A DNA stretch of 61,698 nucleotides from Pseudoalteromonas sp. 3D05 (GTDB taxonomy: Bacteria; Pseudomonadota; Gammaproteobacteria; Enterobacterales; Alteromonadaceae), in NCBI RefSeq assembly GCF_002723455.1, contig NZ_PDUS01000023.1, positions 1 through 61,698 of the forward strand, read 5' to 3'. Below the pieces are notes generated by a model. The model saw only the letters and a list, made by a program, of their open reading frames with translations. It did not search any database and was not told the DNA's origin. Shown here one piece after another: positions 55,399-61,698 of this stretch. Each line of letters begins with the position of its first letter. Position 1 is the stretch's first letter. Both the position numbers and the translations under genes were made by a program.

Positions 55399-56487
55399 AT
55401 GGAACAGTCATACGGCAAGCTGACACATTGGCTTGCATTTTATTTATGCAAAGGTCTGGGTGTTAAAACGCTGCTGGCACTCGCTGAAAAAGTGCCATTA
55501 GAAAACCTCGCTGATTTATCTTATCAGCAACTACTTGAATCAGGTCTTAATCAGCAAGTCGCTACAAATCTGGTGGCAACGGATTGGCAACTTGTTGCGC
55601 ACTACGAAAACTTACTACTCGCTTCAGACATTGAAGTTATTAGTTATTTTGATTCGCGTTATCCGCCACTGTTAAAACAAATTGCCAGTGCTCCATTATT
55701 ACTATTTTGTCGTGGTGACTTAGCGCTTTTAACCAGCCCACAAATAGCCATCGTCGGCAGCCGCAATGCAACCCCTATCGGGCTCGAAATAGCCGCTCAA
55801 TTTGCACATCAACTCAGTGAAGCCAATTTAACTGTTACATCTGGTATGGCGTTGGGTATTGACGGTGCTGCACACAAAGGAGCCCTCGCTGGAGCGGGAA
55901 ATACCATTGCAGTTTTAGGCACCGGTGTGGATGTTTACTACCCTAAACGACATAAGCTTTTAACAGATCAAGTATTAAATTGTGGTTTACTAGTCAGTGA
56001 GTTTTTACCCGGAACAGCAGCTAATGCGAATAATTTTCCGCGTCGTAATCGCATTATATCTGGATTATCCTTAGGGGTTTTGATTGTGGAAGCTGAGATT
56101 AAAAGTGGCTCGTTAATTACCGTTCGATATGCACTTGAGCAAAATAAAGAGGTGTTTGCAGTTCCAGGCTCTATCAAAAACCCATTATCACAAGCGAGTC
56201 ATTTTTTAATAAAACAGGGGGCAAAGTTAGTCGAAAATGTCAGTGATATTTTAGAAGAAGTGAGCTTTTTTGGTCAAAACAGTCTATATAATATAGATGA
56301 GCCTGTTGAAAATAAGCCTGAATGCGACGTACTGAAAAGCGTAGGTTTTGAAGTTACACCGGTTGATGTAATTGCTCGACGCTGCCAATGGTCGATTGAG
56401 AAAGTGCAGACTCGTTTACTTGACTTGGAATTAGATGACAAAGTAGAGCGAGTTTTAGACGGCTATATCAAATTGGGAGGAAACTAA
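55399..56487 (+). CDS. dprA: DNA-processing protein DprA (Smf)
   Basis: 362 aa. N-terminal helical domain, Rossmann-like SMF domain with IVGSRNATPIGLEIA, TSGMALGIDGAAHKGAL and FPRRNRIISGLSLGVLIVEA, and a C-terminal winged helix. Loads RecA on incoming single-stranded DNA in transformable species. GGAG lies 8 bp before the ATG; smg follows by 1 bp. Confidence 0.96.
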   Translation: MEQSYGKLTHWLAFYLCKGLGVKTLLALAEKVPLENLADLSYQQLLESGLNQQVATNLVATDWQLVAHYENLLLASDIEVISYFDSRYPPLLKQIASAPLLLFCRGDLALLTSPQIAIVGSRNATPIGLEIAAQFAHQLSEANLTVTSGMALGIDGAAHKGALAGAGNTIAVLGTGVDVYYPKRHKLLTDQVLNCGLLVSEFLPGTAANANNFPRRNRIISGLSLGVLIVEAEIKSGSLITVRYALEQNKEVFAVPGSIKNPLSQASHFLIKQGAKLVENVSDILEEVSFFGQNSLYNIDEPVENKPECDVLKSVGFEVTPVDVIARRCQWSIEKVQTRLLDLELDDKVERVLDGYIKLGGN

Positions 56488-56488
56488 T

Positions 56489-56962
56489 ATGTTCGATATC
56501 CTCATGTATTTGTTTGAAAACTATATTCATAGTGAAGCTGAGGTCTTTGTTGAGCAAAATGAGCTCACCGATGAGCTATTGTGCGCAGGCTTTAATAAAC
56601 CCGAAATCTTCAAAGCTCTTGATTGGTTAGAACAACTCGCAGACTTACAACACAGTGATGAAGTTCCTTATTTAAATGCTTACCCGCAACACGCTGTGCG
56701 TATTTTTACAGATAGTGAGTGTCAGATGCTTAGTACGGAATGTCGAGGTTTTCTGATGTTTGTAGAGCAAATAGGTGTAATCAATAATGAAACCCGAGAA
56801 ATGGTCATGGACCGATTGTTCGCTTTAGATAAACCTTATATCGGCCTAGATGACTTAAAATGGGTGGTGTTAATGGTATTATTTAATGTCCCAGGCTCTG
56901 AGTTAGCTTATTCGCAAATGGAAGAACTTATTTTTGACGAGCCAGCAGAGGTATTGCATTAA
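56489..56962 (+). CDS. smg: Smg family protein (DUF494)
   Basis: 157 aa, acidic. Starts MFDILMYLFENYIHSEAEVFVEQNELTDEL, typical of Smg. Function unknown; nearly always follows dprA. GGAGG before the ATG overlaps the dprA stop, suggesting translational coupling. Confidence 0.95.
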   Translation: MFDILMYLFENYIHSEAEVFVEQNELTDELLCAGFNKPEIFKALDWLEQLADLQHSDEVPYLNAYPQHAVRIFTDSECQMLSTECRGFLMFVEQIGVINNETREMVMDRLFALDKPYIGLDDLKWVVLMVLFNVPGSELAYSQMEELIFDEPAEVLH

Positions 56963-57035
56963 CACTTTGTGGTGCTTGTAACTTTAATTAGTTTGGGTAT
57001 ATTAGGCGAAAATTAGCCAGTCGCTTTGGAATCAC

Positions 57036-57608
57036 ATGAGTAAAATAGATCATTCGCTTTTCTCTGCTAATCAGCATGCCCTCGAAAAAGAATACGAAAT
57101 TTGCCCTCAATGTGGTTCTGAATTAGTGATCCGTAACAGTAAAAGCGGGCCTTTCCTTGGTTGTGCAAGCTATCCTAAATGCGATTTTATTCGGCCTCTA
57201 GCTCAACACGATACTCAGCAAATAAAAGTACTTGATGACAGTCCGTGCCCAGAATGTGGTAATCCGCTGGTGGTTAAAAATGGCCGTTACGGTATGTTTA
57301 TTGGTTGTACCGGCTATCCCGAGTGCCATTACATTGTTCACGATGAAAAAGAACCTGATGCAGAGGTGTTACCTGCTTGCCCTAAATGTAAAAAAGGGCA
57401 GTTAGTTGCGCGCAGTAATAAATTTGGTAAAACTTTTTATTCCTGTGATAGCTACCCAAGTTGTAAATATACCCTTAATTTTAAACCTATTGAGCATACT
57501 TGCCCTGAGTGCCAGTGGCCAGTCATGATGCAAAAGCAAATGACCAGCAGTGTTGTGTTACAATGCCCACAGAAAAGTTGCTCGCATAAAATCACTGTCA
57601 GCGAGTAA
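57036..57608 (+). CDS. yrdD: topoisomerase-type C4 zinc-ribbon protein (YrdD-like)
   Basis: 190 aa made of four zinc ribbons of the type found at the C-terminus of topoisomerase I: CPQC...GCASYPKC, CPEC...GCTGYPEC, CPKC...CDSYPSC and CPEC...CPQKSC. Probably binds single-stranded DNA; exact role unknown. Sits between smg and tsaC as in E. coli. Confidence 0.92.
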   Translation: MSKIDHSLFSANQHALEKEYEICPQCGSELVIRNSKSGPFLGCASYPKCDFIRPLAQHDTQQIKVLDDSPCPECGNPLVVKNGRYGMFIGCTGYPECHYIVHDEKEPDAEVLPACPKCKKGQLVARSNKFGKTFYSCDSYPSCKYTLNFKPIEHTCPECQWPVMMQKQMTSSVVLQCPQKSCSHKITVSE

Positions 57609-57641
57609 AACGCTTAACTTTTATTGTATTTGGAGATTTGT

Positions 57642-58208
57642 GTGACAGATCCAATCCCTTCACCTTTAACTGTTGTTGATGCATTAAAGCAAGGTGGTGT
57701 AATTGTTTACCCAACTGAAGCTGTATTTGGTTTAGGTTGCGACCCCGATAACCAACAAGCCGTAGCAAGTTTATTAGCAATTAAACAGCGTCCAGTCGAA
57801 AAAGGGCTGATTTTAATTGCTGACAATTATGGTCAGTTATTAAAATATATTGATGATGCAAAAATTCCAATGGATAAGCGAGCCGACATTTTCTCTAGTT
57901 GGCCCGGTGCGATTACCTGGGTTATGCCAGCAGCTAAAAATACACCTAAATGGTTAACCGGACAGTTTGATACTATTGCTGTACGTGTAACTGATCATCC
58001 TACAGTAAAGCGCTTGTGTCAGGAGTTAGGTAAGCCTTTGGTTTCAACCAGTGCTAATTTATCTGGACAAGAGACGGTCACCAGTATAGCGATGGCTAAA
58101 AGTGAGTTTGCTGAACAGGTTGCCTTTTATGTCGATGAACCGCTTGGCGGCAATACACAACCTAGCACCATTAAAGACGTAATGACCGGCAAAGTATTTA
58201 GAGGATAA
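57642..58208 (+). CDS. tsaC: threonylcarbamoyl-AMP synthase TsaC
   Basis: 188 aa from GTG 57642, which follows TTGGAG by 8 bp; a TTG at 57624 would add six residues. Makes threonylcarbamoyl-AMP for t6A37 in ANN-decoding tRNAs. Contains YPTEAVFGLGCDP, KRPVEKGLILI-type segment (KQRPVEKGLILIA) and STSANLSG. Shorter TsaC form without the C-terminal Sua5 domain. hemF follows 3 bp after. Confidence 0.96.
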   Translation: MTDPIPSPLTVVDALKQGGVIVYPTEAVFGLGCDPDNQQAVASLLAIKQRPVEKGLILIADNYGQLLKYIDDAKIPMDKRADIFSSWPGAITWVMPAAKNTPKWLTGQFDTIAVRVTDHPTVKRLCQELGKPLVSTSANLSGQETVTSIAMAKSEFAEQVAFYVDEPLGGNTQPSTIKDVMTGKVFRG

Positions 58209-58211
58209 GCA

Positions 58212-59162
58212 ATGCACAGTAACCTACTCGAACAAGTAAAAACCTATTTAATGGCATTGCAAGACAGCATTTGCCAAGGCTTAGAGCAAGCTGATGGCAG
58301 CGCCAAGTTTGTTGAAGATAGCTGGCAGCGAGCTGAAGGTGGTGGTGGCCGCACTCGGGTTATTCGTGATGGTCATGTGATTGAACAAGGTGGTGTTAAC
58401 TACTCACATGTTTTTGGCGCTTCTATGCCTGCATCTGCAACGGCGCATCGCCCTGAGCTTGCCGGTCGAAGTTTTCACGCCTGTGGTGTGTCGCTGGTTA
58501 TCCACCCTAAAAACCCACACATTCCAACGAGCCACGCCAATGTACGCTTTTTTATTGCTGAAAAAGAAGGGGAGCAGCCTATTTGGTGGTTTGGTGGCGG
58601 CTTTGATTTAACGCCATTTTACCCAGTGTTTGACGATGTTAAGCATTGGCACCAAGTTGCTAGTGACCTTTGTGCGCCATTTGGTGATGACGTATACCCG
58701 AAATATAAAAAGTGGTGTGATGAATATTTCTATATTAAACATCGCGACGAAACACGAGGTGTTGGTGGTTTATTCTTTGATGATCTTAACGAGCAAGGGT
58801 TTGAAGAAAGCTTCGCCTTTATGCAGGCAGTTGGTAATGGTTTTCTTGATGCTTATTTACCGATTATTGAACGTCGTAAAAACGACGAGTACACTCAGCA
58901 ACAGCGCGACTTCCAATTATATCGACGTGGTCGATATGTTGAGTTTAACCTTGTTTGGGACAGAGGAACTTTGTTTGGCTTACAAACAGGAGGCCGAACT
59001 GAATCCATTTTAATGTCGATGCCACCACTTGCTCGCTGGGAGTATAATTATAAACCAGGGGCTGACAGCGCTGAAGCGAAGTTATACCAATATTATTTAC
59101 GCCCCCAAGGTTGGTTAAATAGCCAACCAAGTGAGTTGATAGCAAGAGAGTGGCACTTATAA
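58212..59162 (+). CDS. hemF: oxygen-dependent coproporphyrinogen III oxidase
   Basis: 316 aa. Decarboxylates coproporphyrinogen III to protoporphyrinogen IX in haem synthesis using O2. Family blocks: FHACGVSLVIHPKNPHIPTSHANVRFF-region, WWFGGGFDLTPFYP, HRDETRGVGGLFFDDL and the C-terminal GRYVEFNLVWDRGTLFGLQTGGR. Cotranscribed with tsaC; in E. coli hemF is elsewhere, so the placement is lineage-specific. Confidence 0.97.
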   Translation: MHSNLLEQVKTYLMALQDSICQGLEQADGSAKFVEDSWQRAEGGGGRTRVIRDGHVIEQGGVNYSHVFGASMPASATAHRPELAGRSFHACGVSLVIHPKNPHIPTSHANVRFFIAEKEGEQPIWWFGGGFDLTPFYPVFDDVKHWHQVASDLCAPFGDDVYPKYKKWCDEYFYIKHRDETRGVGGLFFDDLNEQGFEESFAFMQAVGNGFLDAYLPIIERRKNDEYTQQQRDFQLYRRGRYVEFNLVWDRGTLFGLQTGGRTESILMSMPPLARWEYNYKPGADSAEAKLYQYYLRPQGWLNSQPSELIAREWHL

Positions 59163-59179
59163 GAATTACACAAAAATAA

Positions 59180-59206
59180 AAAAATGGCGCTATTAAGCGC
59201 CTTTTT
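59180..59206 (+). terminator. terminator after hemF
   Basis: Stem GGCGCT / AGCGCC with loop ATTA and a T-run, 23 bp past the hemF stop. Confidence 0.85.
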
Positions 59207-59220
59207 GTATGAGAGCTAAA

Positions 59221-59418
59221 TAACCTGAACTCTGGATAATAAATCTATCTCCAGCGGCTACTTTCAACGCTAACTGCGTTGAATTTACTTGCAATAGGCT
59301 AGCTATTGACGCGTAAATTCGCCTTGTTATCGCTAAAAGTCTCCGGCTGAAGACTAATAAATATATTTGTGATTTAATATCAATACATTAGTACATCTCT
59401 TAACCAGAGTTCAGGTTA
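59221..59418. mobile_element. MITE-like element, 198 bp, 19-bp terminal inverted repeats
   Basis: Left end TAACCTGAACTCTGGATAA (59221-59239) is repeated inverted at 59400-59418 with one mismatch. No gene inside. It sits between hemF and the convergent truncated haemoglobin gene. Such short repeats with the same ends are likely to recur in the genome; no copy can be checked here. Confidence 0.7.
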
Positions 59419-59427
59419 AATAAAAGT

Positions 59428-59865
59428 TTAATGCTGGTTAATCATGTGGCTGGCTAATTGTGCTAAAGATTTACGTAGCCCTTCACGCAGTAATGGATTA
59501 TCAATCTCAGCATCTAACGCCTTGTTCATGCAATGCATCCATTGATCGCGTAAGTCCTGATCAATAGGGAACGGCATATGACGTTTTCGTAGCATCGGGT
59601 GGCCGTGCTTTTCTACAAACAAGTCTGGGCCGCCTAGCCAACCAGATAAGAATTCGAAGAATACTTGGCGTATACGGTCCAATGGTTGAGGGTGCATATC
59701 ATATAACGGTTTGGCGTATTCATCGCTCGCCATTATATCGTAGAATCTATCAGACAGTGCGCGTGCACCCTGTTCACCACCCATCATCTGATAAGGTGTT
59801 TTTTCTGGTGTGGGGGCGTGTTGTGGTTCTGCAGGTTTCGATTTTGAGAAAAGTCGTCTAATCAT
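59428..59865 (-). CDS. group II truncated haemoglobin
   Basis: 145 aa. Starts with a basic/Pro stretch of about 24 residues, then the globin: YQMMGGEQGARALSDRFYDIM, WLGGPDLFVEKHGHPMLRKRHMPFPI (proximal His in this block), MNKALDA. Group II (YjbI/trHbO) proteins bind O2 and may act in redox or NO chemistry. Monocistronic, divergent from aroE. Confidence 0.92.
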   Translation of the reverse strand: MIRRLFSKSKPAEPQHAPTPEKTPYQMMGGEQGARALSDRFYDIMASDEYAKPLYDMHPQPLDRIRQVFFEFLSGWLGGPDLFVEKHGHPMLRKRHMPFPIDQDLRDQWMHCMNKALDAEIDNPLLREGLRKSLAQLASHMINQH

Positions 59866-59918
59866 AATTTTATCATCAATAATTAACAGTGTTTACTGTG
59901 CAAAGAGGTTGCTTGAAC

Positions 59919-60743
59919 ATGGACAAATATGCGGTTTTTGGAAACCCAATCGAACACTCAAAATCACCCGCTATACATACGCAATTTGCAACCTCACTAG
60001 GTGAACAAATTGATTACCGCGCAATATTAGCACCAATTGACGGCTTTAAAAAATCAGTGAGTAACTTTTTTGCTCAAGGTGGGTTGGGAGCGAATGTGAC
60101 CATGCCATTTAAAGAACAAGCCTTTGAACTGGTCGACGAACGTACTGAGCTGGCCACAATAGTAGGTGCGGTGAATACCATTAAATTACTTGATGATGGC
60201 CGCTTACTCGGGGATAACACCGATGGCGTAGGCTTTGTTAAAGACTTACTCGCAAATAAAGTTGCTATAAAAGATAAGCGAATACTATTAATTGGTGCTG
60301 GTGGTGCTGCCCGCGGTGTAATTTTACCGTTGTTAGCTCAACAGCCTAGTGAAATTGTTATCGTGAATCGTACAGCCGCAAAAGCAAATACACTGGCTGA
60401 GCTATTTTCTAAATATGGCAAAGTTATTGGTTACGGATTTGATGATTTACCAGAAGGTGATTACTCGCTAATTGTTAACTCAACATCCAGTAGTGTGCAT
60501 AATGAGTTGCCAGGGCTTGATAAAAAACACCTTAATCACTGTGAATGTGTTTACGATATGTTCTATTCGCTTAAAAACACTTTATTTATGCAGTGGGCGC
60601 AAGATAATAAACCAGATATTTCAGTTTTAGATGGCAGTGGAATGTTAGTTGGCCAAGCCGCACAAGCATTTTATGTGTGGCGCAATAAAATGCCAGAGAT
60701 ACTACCCGTAGTTAGTGCATTAAAAGCTGGGGAGCTTACATGA
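59919..60743 (+). CDS. aroE: shikimate dehydrogenase
   Basis: 274 aa from the ATG at 59919 (MDKYAVFGNPIEHSKSPAIH), GAGG upstream. NADP-dependent step of the shikimate pathway. Substrate-site Lys in NVTMPFKEQA and Asp in GDNTDGVGF; dinucleotide motif LIGAGGAARGV. Stop overlaps the yrdB start (ATGA). Confidence 0.97.
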   Translation: MDKYAVFGNPIEHSKSPAIHTQFATSLGEQIDYRAILAPIDGFKKSVSNFFAQGGLGANVTMPFKEQAFELVDERTELATIVGAVNTIKLLDDGRLLGDNTDGVGFVKDLLANKVAIKDKRILLIGAGGAARGVILPLLAQQPSEIVIVNRTAAKANTLAELFSKYGKVIGYGFDDLPEGDYSLIVNSTSSSVHNELPGLDKKHLNHCECVYDMFYSLKNTLFMQWAQDNKPDISVLDGSGMLVGQAAQAFYVWRNKMPEILPVVSALKAGELT

Positions 60744-60994
60744 ATCAAGCAATTCAATTTATAGATAGGGTCGAATTTGATACTCAAACTCAGCTATTAA
60801 CTTTTTATGCGCAAGTTAGCGGACTTATGGTTGAGTGTATTGTGAATATGCAAAGCGTATTAATCTCAGACATGGCTGCGGCAAAACAACATTTTGAATC
60901 ACTGCGTTTTGATTATGAAGAACTTGCTGAGCAACTCATCGAAGATGAAGAGTATAACTCAGCAGGTCAGATTGAAATAAAGCCACTTACTTAG
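60740..60994 (+). CDS. yrdB: YrdB family protein (DUF1488)
   Basis: 84 aa, acidic. Overlaps aroE by 4 bp at the front and yrdA's end on the other strand by 4 bp. Pattern VEFDTQTQLLTFYAQVSGLMVECIV fits DUF1488. Function unknown; linked to aroE in many gammaproteobacteria. Confidence 0.9.
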   Translation: MNQAIQFIDRVEFDTQTQLLTFYAQVSGLMVECIVNMQSVLISDMAAAKQHFESLRFDYEELAEQLIEDEEYNSAGQIEIKPLT

Positions 60995-61524
60995 CTTTCT
61001 GCTAAATACTCGTCTTTTAGCTCAACATAGTTATTAGCAGAGATTTTTAAAAAGCTAAGCTCTTGCTCTGTTAAGGGGCGAGCCTGCTTAACGGGGCTGC
61101 CAACATAAAGGTAGCCCGACTCTAAACGTTTATTTGGCGGCACTAATGAACCACCGCCAATAATTACATCATCTTCGACAATAGCATTATCCATAACAAT
61201 AGCACCCATACCAACTAAGATACGATTACCTAAACGACAGCCGTGTAACATTACTTTATGGCCAACCGTGACATCGTCGCCAATAATGAGAGGATAACCG
61301 TCAGGGTTGCTTTTACTGGCGCGGGTTAAATGTAACACGCTACCATCTTGTATATTAGTACGTTCACCAATACGTATATAGTTAACATCCCCCCGAGCCG
61401 CCACTAATGGCCAAACACTGCTGTGGTCACCCAATGTAATATTACCTACTAATACTGCTGATTCATCGATATAGACAGATTGATTTAAAGTAGGAGTAAT
61501 TCCTTTATAAGAACGGATAGTCAT
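60991..61524 (-). CDS. yrdA: gamma-carbonic anhydrase family protein YrdA
   Basis: 177 aa left-handed beta-helix. Metal His ligands in VLHLTRAS, VGHKVMLHGC. Starts MTIRSYKGITPTLNQSVYIDESAVLVGNI. Whether it is an active anhydrase is uncertain in this subfamily. Divergent from the presumed rRNA operon to the right, as beside E. coli rrnD. Confidence 0.93.
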   Translation of the reverse strand: MTIRSYKGITPTLNQSVYIDESAVLVGNITLGDHSSVWPLVAARGDVNYIRIGERTNIQDGSVLHLTRASKSNPDGYPLIIGDDVTVGHKVMLHGCRLGNRILVGMGAIVMDNAIVEDDVIIGGGSLVPPNKRLESGYLYVGSPVKQARPLTEQELSFLKISANNYVELKDEYLAES

Positions 61525-61652
61525 AGAGCACCTAATAAAATAAAAGCTATTAGCGCTGATGATAGCAGTAGAGCTTATAAAATGGCCAGTCCAGATCTAT
61601 GCTGGTTACTAAACTAGCAGTTTTAAGGTGTTTCGTTCGCAAATCGAGCGAA

Positions 61653-61698
61653 CAGTACTTTTTTTCAAGTTTTCTTTAAAAAACGCTTGCGTAAAAAT
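61653..61698 (+). promoter_or_regulatory. likely upstream part of an rRNA operon promoter (cut by the window end)
   Basis: A/T-rich run followed by TTGCGT (61687-61692), a plausible rrn P1 -35 with UP element; the -10 is outside the window. An inverted repeat GTTCGC...GCGAAC lies just upstream (61635-61652). Support comes mostly from synteny with E. coli yrdA-rrnD. Confidence 0.45.

Noticed and set aside
1..61698. tRNA genes, CRISPR arrays, prophage or integron
   Set aside because: No cloverleaf-type sequence, repeat-spacer pattern, integrase or phage structural gene was seen within the window.

Overview
The window is the replication-origin region of a gammaproteobacterial chromosome, most likely a Pseudoalteromonas or close Alteromonadales relative. 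The evidence is the E. coli/Vibrio-like order mnmG-oriC-mioC, the block rpmH-rnpA-yidD-yidC next to dnaA-dnaN-recF-gyrB, AT-rich DNA with many GATC (Dam) sites, and a prolidase whose five metal ligands fall at the same residue numbers as in the Alteromonas OPAA enzyme.

Layout. The left edge (1-300) is the leader and P1 promoter of an rRNA operon running leftward out of the window. Next, on the minus strand, come a collagen-like choice-of-anchor lipoprotein, glmU, the whole F1Fo ATP synthase operon (atpIBEFHAGDC), and mnmG-rsmG-parA-parB. oriC lies at about 15.53-15.86 kb with mioC beside it. A 0.9 kb gap between mioC and mnmE holds a second cluster of DnaA boxes and GATC sites. A Fur-type TonB receptor/PepSY locus on the plus strand splits the usual yidC-mnmE neighbourhood. 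yidC, yidD, rnpA and rpmH (minus) then face dnaA, dnaN, recF and gyrB (plus). Two parS sites lie inside recF, so the ParAB genes and their binding sites flank the origin.

From 31.7 kb: glyQS, a small lipoprotein, a lone KAP-family P-loop NTPase (accessory), tusA, fadBA with a FadR-like operator, the lytic transglycosylase slt, a 265-bp inverted-repeat (MITE-like) element, pepQ, yigZ, trkH and a PilZ protein. An 837-bp stretch without a recognisable gene follows. Then comes an unusual tandem array of five small exported EF-hand proteins (48.47-49.88 kb), two of which encode identical proteins. The conserved block trkA-rsmB-fmt-def and, divergently, lysM-dprA-smg-yrdD-tsaC-hemF comes next, then a second MITE-like element, a truncated haemoglobin, aroE-yrdB and yrdA. 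The right edge looks like the start of another rRNA operon promoter pointing rightward, as beside E. coli rrnD. The window is therefore the origin arc between two rRNA operons transcribed outward.

Working together: oriC, DnaA, DnaN, GyrB and RecF serve initiation and replication; ParAB/parS segregation; MnmE/MnmG/RsmG/TsaC/TusA tRNA and rRNA modification; Fmt/Def/GlyQS translation; ATP synthase, TrkAH, YidC and FadBA energy and membrane functions. The clearest non-housekeeping items are the EF-hand array, the KAP NTPase, the siderophore locus, the two MITE-like elements and the extra DnaA-box cluster.
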